Origin: OFTM10 sp964196195
GTDB taxonomy: Bacteria > Actinomycetota > Acidimicrobiia > Acidimicrobiales > Aldehydirespiratoraceae
Assembly (NCBI GenBank): GCA_964196195.1
Contig: CAXMSE010000034.1
Coordinates: forward strand, 1 to 64,000
DNA length: 64,000 nt
Direction: 5' to 3'
In this document: positions 50,944 to 59,231 of the stretch, one piece after another
Layout: each line of letters opens with the position of its first letter
How positions within the stretch are numbered: position 1 is the first letter of the stretch
Translations under genes and position numbers: made by a program
Notes under the pieces: generated by a model
Told to the model about the DNA's origin: nothing
The model's input: only the letters and a program-made list of their open reading frames with translations
The model's database searches: none

Positions 50944-52253
50944 ACCAGGAAATGCTGGAAGCACTGCAGGCGCTCGCTGCTGAGCGAGGCATCTCGGTCG
51001 ATGCCCTTTTCGCGGCCCTTGCCGACGCCCTCGAGTCCGCCTACAAGCGGATGCCTGATGCTCAAGAGTACGCGTGGGTCACGATCGATCCCGACACGAT
51101 GGAATTTCGCGTATTCGCCCAGGAACTTGATGAGGAGGGTGAGCCGGTAGGCGAGGAGTTCGACGTCACGCCCGACAACTTCGGCCGCATCGCGGCCCAG
51201 ACCGCACGCCAGGTGATGACCCAACGCATCCGTGAGGCCGAGCGCGAGCTCAAGTACGAGGAGTACGCCGGTCGAGAGGGCGACATCGTCACGGGAATGA
51301 TCCAACAGACCGATGCTCGCTACACCCTTCTCGACCTCGGCCGGGTGGAGGCCCTGCTTCCCCAGGCCGAGCAGGTGCCCTTCGAGCGCCCCGACTCCAA
51401 CGCCCGGATCAAGGCTTACATCGTTGAGGTCCGCAAGACCGCCAAGGGCCCCCAGATCGTGGTGAGCCGCACTCACCCGGGTCTGGTGAAGCGCCTGTTC
51501 GAGCTCGAAGTGCCCGAGATCGCCGACGGCGTGGTGGAGATCAAAGCCTGTGCCCGCGAGCCAGGCCATCGCACCAAGATCGCGGTCTGGTCCAACGACA
51601 ACAACGTCGATCCCGTCGGTGCCTGTGTCGGTGCTCGTGGGGCGCGTGTGCGCCAGGTGGTCACCGAACTTCGCGGCGAGAAGATCGACATCGTGCCGTT
51701 CAACGAGGATCTCGAAGAGTTCGTCACCAAGGCTCTTTCCCCGGCGAAGGTCACCCAGGTCCGCCCCGACGAACTCACCGGCGACTGCGATGTGATCGTG
51801 CCCGATTACCAGCTATCGCTGGCAATCGGCAAGGAGGGGCAGAACGCTCGCCTCGCCTCCCGGCTCACAGGTTGGGGCATCAACATCAAGTCCGAGACTC
51901 AGTTCGCCGAGGAGCAGGCCTACGGCGAAGTGGAGTGGGCCGACGGTGAGTGGATCGTCGACCCCGAGACGGGTGCCCAGATGTGGCAACCGGCCGATGG
52001 AAGTGCCCCGATCTCTGTCGAAGATTGGGAGCAGGCCACGGGGGAGCCCGGCGCGGCCGCGGCCGAGTCCGACGATGCTGTTGAAGCTACCGCCGATGAC
52101 GCGGATGAAGCGGCCGCCGAGGATGCTGTTGAAGCGGCCGCCGACGATGAGTCCGGTGATGTTGTTGGAGCGGCCGCCGACGATGCGGTTGAGGATGCTG
52201 AGGTCGACGAGGACGAGGCTGAAACCAGCGAAGATGGTGGCGAAGAGGAGTAG
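50940..52253 (+). CDS. nusA: transcription termination/antitermination factor NusA
   Basis: A 437-residue NusA. The polymerase-binding N-terminal domain (1-125) is followed by S1 (about 110-185: GREGDIVTGMIQQTDARYTLLDLGRVEALLP), KH1 (about 210-280: VWSNDNNVDPVGACVGARGARVRQV) and KH2 (ELTGDCDVIVPDYQLSLAIGKEGQNARLASRLTG). The last 80 residues are an acidic Ala/Asp/Glu tail with repeated DDAVEAA-type units in place of the acidic repeats of E. coli. ATG 50940 overlaps the rimP stop. Confidence 0.96.
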   Translation: MNQEMLEALQALAAERGISVDALFAALADALESAYKRMPDAQEYAWVTIDPDTMEFRVFAQELDEEGEPVGEEFDVTPDNFGRIAAQTARQVMTQRIREAERELKYEEYAGREGDIVTGMIQQTDARYTLLDLGRVEALLPQAEQVPFERPDSNARIKAYIVEVRKTAKGPQIVVSRTHPGLVKRLFELEVPEIADGVVEIKACAREPGHRTKIAVWSNDNNVDPVGACVGARGARVRQVVTELRGEKIDIVPFNEDLEEFVTKALSPAKVTQVRPDELTGDCDVIVPDYQLSLAIGKEGQNARLASRLTGWGINIKSETQFAEEQAYGEVEWADGEWIVDPETGAQMWQPADGSAPISVEDWEQATGEPGAAAAESDDAVEATADDADEAAAEDAVEAAADDESGDVVGAAADDAVEDAEVDEDEAETSEDGGEEE

Positions 52254-52261
52254 GTGAACAG

Positions 52262-52528
52262 GTGCCCATTCGCACTTGTATCGCGTGTCGGCAAGCCTTT
52301 CAGCAGGGCGATCTGGTTCGGGTTCGATCCGATGATGAAGACCTCATCGTTGGTCCCGGTCCCGGAAGGGGAGCCTGGGTGGGTCCCTCGCCCGCTTGTG
52401 TGCGCCTGGCCCGGGATCGCCGCGCATTCGGTCGGGCTCTCCGAGTCGAGGTGATCGCTGTTGCGGTCGCTAGGCTTCTTGATTCGTGGCCGATGAAGCC
52501 TCCCGCGTGTCCACACGGGGGCTACTGA
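52262..52528 (+). CDS. ylxR: YlxR-family RNA-binding protein (DUF448)
   Basis: An 88-residue protein of the YlxR family: PIRTCIACRQAFQQGDLVRVRS, then GPGPGRGAWVGPSPACVRLARDRRAFGRALRVEV, with the two CxxC/C positions and basic face of the family. It lies as usual between nusA and infB. The C-terminal 15 residues (PMKPPACPHGGY) are not conserved. GTG 52262 begins 8 nt after the nusA stop. A 93-bp gap with a possible 8-bp stem (52555-52562/52575-52582) precedes infB. Confidence 0.9.
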   Translation: MPIRTCIACRQAFQQGDLVRVRSDDEDLIVGPGPGRGAWVGPSPACVRLARDRRAFGRALRVEVIAVAVARLLDSWPMKPPACPHGGY

Positions 52529-52621
52529 AGCCATTGGCGGTGCGATCTTCGCCCGTCGGACAGTAATGAGCGGTTGTCTGACGCCCCGGCGTTGCTCAAC
52601 CAGAAGGGCTAACGCCTCAAC

Positions 52622-55420
52622 GTGCCATCCAATATTCGCGTCTACGAACTCGCTCGCGAGTTGGGCCTCACCAACAAGGAGGCCCTAGACCTCGCCGACG
52701 CGCTCGGGATCGGTGTCAAAAGTCATTCGTCGAGCATCGTCGACGCCCAGGCCGATCGTGTCCGTCGTAAGGCTGAGCGCGAGGGATTGATCCGTGACGA
52801 GCAGCCCCCCGAGCCGGGCAAGAAGCCCGCCAAGAAGGCGGCGAAGAAGTCCACGAAGAAGACGGCCAACAAGTCAGCGAAGAAGGTGGCTAAGAAGTCC
52901 ACCAAGTCCGACGCCGTCGTTGACGACGACACCCCCGCCGAAGATGTTTTGCCCCAGCCCGAGATCGTCTCCGAGGTCGAGGCTCCGGCTCCTGAAGTGG
53001 CCGAAGCTCCCCCGGTTGTCGAAGAGCCTGCACCTGTCGAGGCGGCCCCCGTCGAAGAAGCGCCGGCTGAATCTTCCACCGCGCCGAGCCGGGTCATCAG
53101 TTCGAGCGGAAGTGCGGCCCCGCCGAAGCGCGCTCCCGTCGCCGAGGATGCTCCCCCTCCTCCCGTCGCGGTTTCCCCGGTCGTCAAGAAGGTCGTCAAG
53201 AAGGTCGTCAAGAAGGTCGTCAAGAAGGTTGCGATCGATCCGGCGAAGCGGGCCGGAACCAGTCCCACCTCGGGGTCCGGCAAGCCGATCCCTCCTCCTC
53301 CCCGCTCCACCAGCGGTCGCGCCATCCCTCCTCCTCCGGGCGGACGCGGTACGCGCCCAGGCGGCCCCAGCCGTCCCGGTGGTCCCAGCACTCCGTCGCG
53401 TGGCGGCCCGACGCCCGGTGGTCGCCGCCCAGGTGGCCCTCGTGAGTCCGTTCCCGGCGCAGGCGCACCCCCTCCGGGCCGTGGTGGACCTCCCGGCCGT
53501 GGTGGTCCCGGCGGACGCCCGGGTGGCCCCGGCGGACGCCCGCCGCGCCGTAAGGGTCGTCGTCGTCGCAGCCGTGAAGAGCTCCAGCCGATGGACGCTC
53601 CCTCATACACACCCGAGGACACACCGGTCCCCAAGGGAGAAGTTGTGGTCGAGCGGGCCTCCACCGCCCTCGATATCGGTCCCAAGCTCAACCGCACCGC
53701 CGCCGATGTAGTTCGCTTCCTCATGCAAGCGGGCGAGATGGTCACCGCCACCCAGTCTCTCTCCGACGACATGCTCGAGTTGTTTGCCGCGGAAGTCGGG
53801 GCGGAGATCCGCCTCGTCGACCCGGGCGAAGAGCAGGAAGTCGAGCTCCAGAAGCTCCTCAATGTCGATGTCGACTCAGAGTCCGAGGCGCCCCACCGTC
53901 CACCGGTGATCACCGTGATGGGTCACGTCGACCACGGCAAGACCCTGCTTCTCGACCGGATCCGTAACGCAAATGTCGTGGAGGGCGAAGCCGGTGGCAT
54001 CACCCAGCACATCGGTGCCTACCAGGTCGAGCGCGACGGAAACAGCATCACCTTCATCGACACCCCGGGCCACGAGGCGTTCACCGCCATGCGGGCCCGC
54101 GGCGCCACCTCCACCGACATCGTGGTGTTGATGGTGGCCGCCGACGATGGCGTGATGCCCCAGACCATCGAGGCCATCAATCACGCGAAGGCGGCCGATG
54201 TGCCCATCGTGGTAGCCGTCAACAAAATCGACCGCGAAAACGCCGATGTGCAAAAGGCGATCGCCGGTGTGGCTGAACACGGCCTTGTTCCCGAGGCGTG
54301 GGGTGGCGAAACGATCTTCGCTGAGATCTCCGCTCTTCAAAACGTAGGCATCGACGAACTGCTCGACCAGCTCCTGCTCCTCGCCGAGGTCGAAGACCTC
54401 CGCGGTAGCGCCGAAGGCCGGGCGGCTGGCGTGGTGCTCGAGGCCAACCTCGACATCGGTCGTGGCCCGGTGGCCACGGTGCTGGTACAAAGCGGCACCC
54501 TCAGGGTCGGCGACCCGATGGTTGCCGGCGCGGCCTGGGGCCGCGTGCGCGCCCTCATCAACGATCAGGGCGAAAATATCAAGGAGGCCGGCCCGTCCAC
54601 ACCAGTTCAGGTGCTCGGTCTTTCCGATGTCGCGGTAGCCGGCCATGAGTTCGTGGTCGCCCCCACCGAGAAGGTCGCCAGCCGTGTGGCTGACACCCGT
54701 GAGCACTGGCAGCGCCAATCGAGCCTCGGCCGCGAGGCTCACGCCTTGTCCGGTGGCGCCAAGCTCGAAGACATCTTCGAACAGATCCAGCGTGGCGAAG
54801 CTGCCACCCTCAATATGGTGATCAAGGCCGACGTCAACGGTTCGCTCGAAGCCGTCACCGAGAGTCTGCGTAAGCTTGAACGCGACGAGGTCAAGGTCGG
54901 GTTCGTGCATCGTGGAGTCGGCGGCATCACCGAAAACGACATCCAACTAGCCGGCGCATCCAACGCCACTCTGATCGGGTTCAATGTTCGCCCCGATCGC
55001 AAGGCTCGCGAGCTCGCCGACGAGGAAAACGTCGAGATCCGCACCTACGAGATCATCTACAAGCTGCTCGAGGACATCGAGGCGGCGATGGTCGGCATGC
55101 TCGCTCCGAAGTACGAGGAAGTGGTCACCGGCGATGCCGAGGTACGTGAGATCTTCCGCGTTCCGAGGATCGGCGCGATCGCTGGCTGCCTAGTGCAGCA
55201 CGGCGCTATCACGCGAGGCTCGAAGGTGCGCTTCCTGCGTGAGGGCACGATCATCTGGAAGGGTGAGGTCAGCTCCCTCAGGCGGTTCAAGGAAGATGCC
55301 CGCGAAGTGGCCGCCGGCTACGAATGCGGTATCGGCCTGTCCGACTTCCAGGATCTCAAGGAAGGCGACATGATCGAGACCTACGAGGAGCGCAAGCTCG
55401 AGCGCACCCTCGACAGCTGA
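52622..55420 (+). CDS. infB: translation initiation factor IF-2
   Basis: A 932-residue IF-2. The IF2_N domain ([25 protein letters not shown]) is at 1-50. A very long low-complexity linker (about 60-325) is Lys/Ala-rich, then Pro/Val/Glu-rich, then Gly/Pro/Arg-rich, typical of actinobacteria. A second IF2_N ([20 protein letters not shown]) follows, then the G domain with [17 protein letters not shown] (about 434), [12 protein letters not shown], and domains II, III and IV to the end. GTG 52622 is the start fixed by IF2_N. The TAACGC just upstream is not a clean -10. Confidence 0.97.
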   Translation: MPSNIRVYELARELGLTNKEALDLADALGIGVKSHSSSIVDAQADRVRRKAEREGLIRDEQPPEPGKKPAKKAAKKSTKKTANKSAKKVAKKSTKSDAVVDDDTPAEDVLPQPEIVSEVEAPAPEVAEAPPVVEEPAPVEAAPVEEAPAESSTAPSRVISSSGSAAPPKRAPVAEDAPPPPVAVSPVVKKVVKKVVKKVVKKVAIDPAKRAGTSPTSGSGKPIPPPPRSTSGRAIPPPPGGRGTRPGGPSRPGGPSTPSRGGPTPGGRRPGGPRESVPGAGAPPPGRGGPPGRGGPGGRPGGPGGRPPRRKGRRRRSREELQPMDAPSYTPEDTPVPKGEVVVERASTALDIGPKLNRTAADVVRFLMQAGEMVTATQSLSDDMLELFAAEVGAEIRLVDPGEEQEVELQKLLNVDVDSESEAPHRPPVITVMGHVDHGKTLLLDRIRNANVVEGEAGGITQHIGAYQVERDGNSITFIDTPGHEAFTAMRARGATSTDIVVLMVAADDGVMPQTIEAINHAKAADVPIVVAVNKIDRENADVQKAIAGVAEHGLVPEAWGGETIFAEISALQNVGIDELLDQLLLLAEVEDLRGSAEGRAAGVVLEANLDIGRGPVATVLVQSGTLRVGDPMVAGAAWGRVRALINDQGENIKEAGPSTPVQVLGLSDVAVAGHEFVVAPTEKVASRVADTREHWQRQSSLGREAHALSGGAKLEDIFEQIQRGEAATLNMVIKADVNGSLEAVTESLRKLERDEVKVGFVHRGVGGITENDIQLAGASNATLIGFNVRPDRKARELADEENVEIRTYEIIYKLLEDIEAAMVGMLAPKYEEVVTGDAEVREIFRVPRIGAIAGCLVQHGAITRGSKVRFLREGTIIWKGEVSSLRRFKEDAREVAAGYECGIGLSDFQDLKEGDMIETYEERKLERTLDS
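53180..53227 (+). repeat. 12-bp tandem repeat inside infB (four units)
   Basis: Four consecutive exact copies of GTCGTCAAGAAG encode VVKK repeats in the basic part of the IF-2 linker. Coding low complexity that may vary in copy number. Confidence 0.9.
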
Positions 55421-55448
55421 TCAGATCCAGGGCGCCAGGGTCATCATC

Positions 55449-55739
55449 GTGCATGTCCTGGCCCTCGAGTTGGACATCCGGTTCCCGGACTGCCAGTCGT
55501 TGAAGGAAAAGCGTTCGATGCTCCGACCCGTACTCGAGGGTCTTCGCAACCGTCACCCCGTGGCGGTGGCGGAAGTCGACCACCAAGACACCTGGCAGAG
55601 GGCCGGGATCGGAATCGCGGCTGTTTCCAGCGCGGTGGGGCATGCGTCTGAGATCATCGATGAGGTCGAGCGGTTCGTGTGGTCGTTCCCTGAGCTCGAG
55701 GTACTCGGCGCAGCCCGCCGCTGGTTGGAGGAGGACTGA
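55449..55739 (+). CDS. DUF503/YlxP-family protein
   Basis: A 96-residue protein: HVLALELDIRFPDCQSLKEKRSMLRPVLEGLRNRHPVAVAEVDHQDTWQRAGIGIAAV and a C-terminal helix-strand. This is the DUF503 pattern (SLKEKR ... VAEVxxxDxWQ), always found between infB and rbfA; function unknown, presumably linked to ribosome assembly or translation. GTG 55449 lies 28 nt after infB, and the stop shares a base with the rbfA start. Confidence 0.92.
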   Translation: MHVLALELDIRFPDCQSLKEKRSMLRPVLEGLRNRHPVAVAEVDHQDTWQRAGIGIAAVSSAVGHASEIIDEVERFVWSFPELEVLGAARRWLEED

Positions 55740-56101
55740 TGGCCAACAAGACCCACAGAAGTGCCCGGGTGGGAGAGCTGATCCGCAGGGTGGTAGCCGA
55801 GGGGCTCGACGAGCTCAACGACGAGCGGCTCGACATGGTGTCGATCACCTCGGTGGAGGTGGATCGCGAGCTCAGCCGGGCGATCGTGTGGTTCACCACG
55901 CTCGACGACGACGATGATCCCGAGGTCGAAGTGGCCTTCGCTCAACACGCGGGCCGCCTGCGCCACGCGGTGGGAACCCAGACGCGTCTACGGCGGGCGC
56001 CTTTTCTTCATTTCCGGGCCGACACCACGCTCCGGTCTGCGCAGCGGATCGAGGATCTCCTCAAGACGCCGAAGAGAGACGATGACGAACCCGAAGACTG
56101 A
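55739..56101 (+). CDS. rbfA: ribosome-binding factor A
   Basis: A 120-residue RbfA: RSARVGELIRRVVAEGLDELNDERLDMVSITSVEVDRELSRAIVWFTT, then AFAQHAGRLRHAVGTQTRLRRAPFLHFRAD and the closing RIEDLL, a KH-like fold for 16S 5'-end maturation. A run of aspartates (DDDDDPEVE) replaces a short loop. Coupled to DUF503 (TGATG) and overlapping truB by 20 bp. Confidence 0.96.
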   Translation: MANKTHRSARVGELIRRVVAEGLDELNDERLDMVSITSVEVDRELSRAIVWFTTLDDDDDPEVEVAFAQHAGRLRHAVGTQTRLRRAPFLHFRADTTLRSAQRIEDLLKTPKRDDDEPED

Positions 56102-56963
56102 CGCTGGACCCCACGGTATTGTTGTGATCGACAAGCCGGCCGGGTGGACGAGCCACGATGTGGTGGCGAAGTCTCGTGGGATCCTGGGTACGCGAAAGGT
56201 CGGCCACTCGGGAACGCTCGACCCCGACGCCACCGGGGTGCTCGTGCTCGGAGTGGGCCGGGCAACCCGCTTGATGCGGTTCCTCACCGAACTGCCCAAG
56301 TCGTACGTGGGCGAGATCGTGCTCGGCGTCGAAACCTCCACCCTCGACGCGGCGGGGGAGATCACCGCCACCCACGACATGGAAGCTGTCGACGACGACG
56401 ACGTACGCGCCGCAGCGGCGGCTCTCACCGGCCCCATCCTGCAGATTCCGCCGATGGTGTCGGCAGTGAAGATCGACGGCAAGCGGCTCTATCAGCTGGC
56501 GCGCGAAGGCAAGGAGGTCGACCGTCCGCCCCGGCCCGTCACCGTCCATCGTTTCGATGTGGAGCCGGTGGAGAGCGATCCGGGGGTATGGCGCTGTGAG
56601 GTCGACTGCTCGTCGGGTACCTACGTCCGCACCCTGGCCGCCGACGTCGGCGCGGCGCTGGGCGGAGGTGCCCATCTGCGCTCCTTGCGACGTACGGCTG
56701 TGGGTGGATTCACGCTCGACGATGCCGGCACGATCGAGGCCCCTGTGATGCTGCCGATGAGGGTGGCGGTACAACACCTCCCCAACGTGGAGGTGAGCGC
56801 CGAGCTGGCGGCGGCGGTGGGCCACGGCCGAGTACTGCCCACCGAGGCCCTCGGGGTTGTCGGCGATGGCCCGTGGGCGGTCGTCGATGCCGATCAGCGT
56901 CTTCTGGCCGTGTATGAGGCCCACAAGGGCGGGGCCAAGCCCCTGGTGGTGATCCCGGCCTGA
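56082..56963 (+). CDS. truB: tRNA pseudouridine55 synthase
   Basis: A 293-residue TruB. The catalytic motif KVGHSGTLDPDATGVLVLGVG contains Asp47; other family segments are GIVVIDKPAGWTSHDVV, QIPPMVSAVKIDGKRLYQLAREG and DCSSGTYVRTLAADVGAALG. A C-terminal PUA-like region (about 215-290) follows. ATG 56082 lies inside the end of rbfA in another frame; the frame is open further upstream but domain homology starts here. Confidence 0.95.
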   Translation: MTNPKTDAGPHGIVVIDKPAGWTSHDVVAKSRGILGTRKVGHSGTLDPDATGVLVLGVGRATRLMRFLTELPKSYVGEIVLGVETSTLDAAGEITATHDMEAVDDDDVRAAAAALTGPILQIPPMVSAVKIDGKRLYQLAREGKEVDRPPRPVTVHRFDVEPVESDPGVWRCEVDCSSGTYVRTLAADVGAALGGGAHLRSLRRTAVGGFTLDDAGTIEAPVMLPMRVAVQHLPNVEVSAELAAAVGHGRVLPTEALGVVGDGPWAVVDADQRLLAVYEAHKGGAKPLVVIPA

Positions 56964-57043
56964 CCAGGGCCAGATCAAGCGGGCTGCGGGGGCGTGTTGC
57001 GGCGCCGATATCGTTTCGTTGACCGTTCTCGGAGTTGGGTGCC

Positions 57044-57994
57044 ATGGAAATCCTTCACGACCAACTCGACCGTCTTCCCCCCACAGTCTCTGTGGCGTGC
57101 ACCATCGGTGTCTTCGATGGCGTGCATGTTGGTCACCAAGAGGTCTTCCGTACGGTGAGGTCGGTGGCCCAACGCCTCGGCGTGGCATCAGCTGTGGTCA
57201 CCTTCGACGGCCACCCCGCCCACATTGTTCGGCCCGAGAGTGCCCCTCGCCTCCTCACCACCCTCGAACAGAAACTCGAGCTCATCGAGGCGGCCGGAAT
57301 CGATTACGCCTACGTGATCCATTTCGATGAGGAAAGGTCAACCACCCCGGCCGAGACCTTTGTCGAGCAGGTGTTCATCGGAGCACTCAATGCCAAGGCC
57401 ATCGTCGTTGGCGAAGATTTTCATTTCGGCGCCGGCCGGTCAGGCAATGTCGAGGGCCTGTCGCTCCTCGGAGAGAGCTACGACTTCGAGGTCCATGCTC
57501 TCGAGTTGATCCGCCACAACGACGAGGCGAGGGAGCCTGTCTCGTCCACCAAGATCCGAAGGGCGCTCGCCGGTGGGGATGTCGCGAGGGCCGCGGAGAT
57601 GCTCGGAAGGCAGTACGAGGTGAGCGGTGTTGTGCAGCACGGCGACAGACGGGGCCGAGAAATCGGTTTCCCAACCGCAAACATCCCGGTCTCGAAGGTG
57701 ATGTCCTGGCCTGCCGACGCGGTCTACGCCGGCTGGTGCACTCTGCCCAATGGCGACCGGCATCCGTGTGCCATCAATATCGGCCGCCGTCCCACCTTCT
57801 ACGAGCATGCTCAGCAGTCCCTGCTCGAGGCCCATCTCATAGATTTCGATGGCGATCTCTACGGCCAAGAAGTCCGCGTCTGTTTCGCTGCGTTCCTTCG
57901 CAGCGAGCGGAAGTTCGAAGGCATCGATCAGCTTGCCAACCAGCTGAAGGCTGATGTCGACGATGCCCGCACTCTGCTGGGCGAGCAGGGCTGA
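57044..57994 (+). CDS. ribF: bifunctional riboflavin kinase/FAD synthetase
   Basis: A 316-residue RibF. The N-terminal FMN adenylyltransferase has IGVFDGVHVGHQEVFRTV (about 24-41, the HxGH-like nucleotide motif), VVGEDFHFGAGRSGNVEGL and SSTKIRRALAGGDV. The C-terminal riboflavin kinase has GREIGFPTANIPVS, YAGWCTLPNGDRHPCAINIGRRPTFYEH, LEAHLIDFDGDLYGQEVRVCF and FLRSERKFEGIDQL. It makes FMN and FAD. TTG 57035 is an alternative; ATG 57044 has GGAGTTGGG upstream. Last gene of the rimP operon, 80 bp after truB. Confidence 0.96.
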   Translation: MEILHDQLDRLPPTVSVACTIGVFDGVHVGHQEVFRTVRSVAQRLGVASAVVTFDGHPAHIVRPESAPRLLTTLEQKLELIEAAGIDYAYVIHFDEERSTTPAETFVEQVFIGALNAKAIVVGEDFHFGAGRSGNVEGLSLLGESYDFEVHALELIRHNDEAREPVSSTKIRRALAGGDVARAAEMLGRQYEVSGVVQHGDRRGREIGFPTANIPVSKVMSWPADAVYAGWCTLPNGDRHPCAINIGRRPTFYEHAQQSLLEAHLIDFDGDLYGQEVRVCFAAFLRSERKFEGIDQLANQLKADVDDARTLLGEQG

Positions 57995-58005
57995 ATCGCA
58001 GCCGT

Positions 58006-59178
58006 TCAAGCGTGAAGTGAGCCCGATCCTCCAGCGAGGGAGGCTTCTCCCTTGACGTTCCAGTGGTGGGTGTGGCTGCGATGGGAGAGTCTGCCCGGCG
58101 ACCACAGGCCCCAGATACCCGCCACCGCGGCGTGGGTATGATCGGTCCATTCGATGCATTCGGGCTCGGCGATACGGCGTACCGACTGGCGCATGCCCGT
58201 GTCGTGGATGGCGTAGCCCGCCCACACGCCAGGGAAGTCCTTGGTGGACGACACCTCGGTGATGAGACCGGTGCCGTAGTTGCGTATCCGGTTGCGGTGG
58301 GTGTGGCCCGAGGACAGGACGATGTCGGGGTTGATGGCCAGTAGCTGGTCGAGCACGGGAGCACCGTCGTAGCGACGGATGCCGGGTGGCCAGAATCGGG
58401 GCAGAGCCCGGTCTTCGACGTGATGGTGGGTGAAGATGAGGGTCGGTCGGTCGACATCGACAGCTGCGGATAGTTCATCGATCCAGCATCCGATCCGACC
58501 CCAATTGCGGCCTGGGATCGTCGAGTCGACCACCACGATGCGAACACCGGCCATGTCGAAGCTGTGTACGGGCTCAGGAAAGAGGCCTCGGGCCTGAAGG
58601 GCGGTGGTGGCATCGACGGACCGAGAAGTTCGGGCCACGTCGTGGTTGCCGGGTACGGCCAGGACGGGAACGGGAATATCGGCGAGGAGCTCGTCGAACA
58701 TTTCCCACTCGTCGTCGTGGCCCCCTTGGGTGATGTCACCCTTGATCACCAGTAGTTCGGCACCCCATGCGAGGGCCTCACGAGCCGCAGCCTGGGCACA
58801 GCGCAGTGGGTAGGCATCCGGGCCGCGGTATCTCATCTGCTTCACCAGCCCGAAACCCTCCTCGCCCAGATGCAGATCGCTGAGTGTTGCGATACGGGTG
58901 AGAGGTTCGGGGCCGAGCGACTCATGGGTCTGGATGGTGTGGTGGGCGAGCTCGCGGCCGTCGATCAGGAGGTCGATCGAGTTGGCGGTGGATGGGCGTA
59001 GTGAGGTGATTTCAGCCGCGCCGGTGCGGCCACCCTCTCCGAGGACCTGCTCGGTGTCGCCGGCGCGGGCGGTCAAGTTGCCCGCTGGTAAGCGCCTCCA
59101 CGTGATCTGGGCACGTGTGTCCTCGACCGCGAAAACTTCCACGGACGGAGGCTGGGTGAAAGGAAGAATCGGAGCCAC
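58006..59178 (-). CDS. metallophosphoesterase (calcineurin-like) with N-terminal beta domain
   Basis: A 390-residue protein. Residues 1-95 are a beta-sandwich-like region (VEVFAVEDTRAQITWRRLPAG ... NSIDLLIDG). The catalytic domain has all metal motifs: LSDLHLGE (about 99-106), VIKGDITQGG (about 143-152), VPGNHDV (about 173-179), LIFTHHH and LSSGHTHRNR. There is no signal peptide. This architecture resembles purple-acid-phosphatase/PhoD-like or 3',5'-cAMP phosphodiesterase (CpdA) types; the substrate cannot be told. GTG 59178 is the start. It converges with ribF, 11 bp between stops. Confidence 0.88.
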   Translation of the reverse strand: MAPILPFTQPPSVEVFAVEDTRAQITWRRLPAGNLTARAGDTEQVLGEGGRTGAAEITSLRPSTANSIDLLIDGRELAHHTIQTHESLGPEPLTRIATLSDLHLGEEGFGLVKQMRYRGPDAYPLRCAQAAAREALAWGAELLVIKGDITQGGHDDEWEMFDELLADIPVPVLAVPGNHDVARTSRSVDATTALQARGLFPEPVHSFDMAGVRIVVVDSTIPGRNWGRIGCWIDELSAAVDVDRPTLIFTHHHVEDRALPRFWPPGIRRYDGAPVLDQLLAINPDIVLSSGHTHRNRIRNYGTGLITEVSSTKDFPGVWAGYAIHDTGMRQSVRRIAEPECIEWTDHTHAAVAGIWGLWSPGRLSHRSHTHHWNVKGEASLAGGSGSLHA

Positions 59179-59231
59179 GATCAGCTATCGGCGCGGCCAC
59201 TCGGGCCCATAAGGGAATCTGGTCGTGTGGT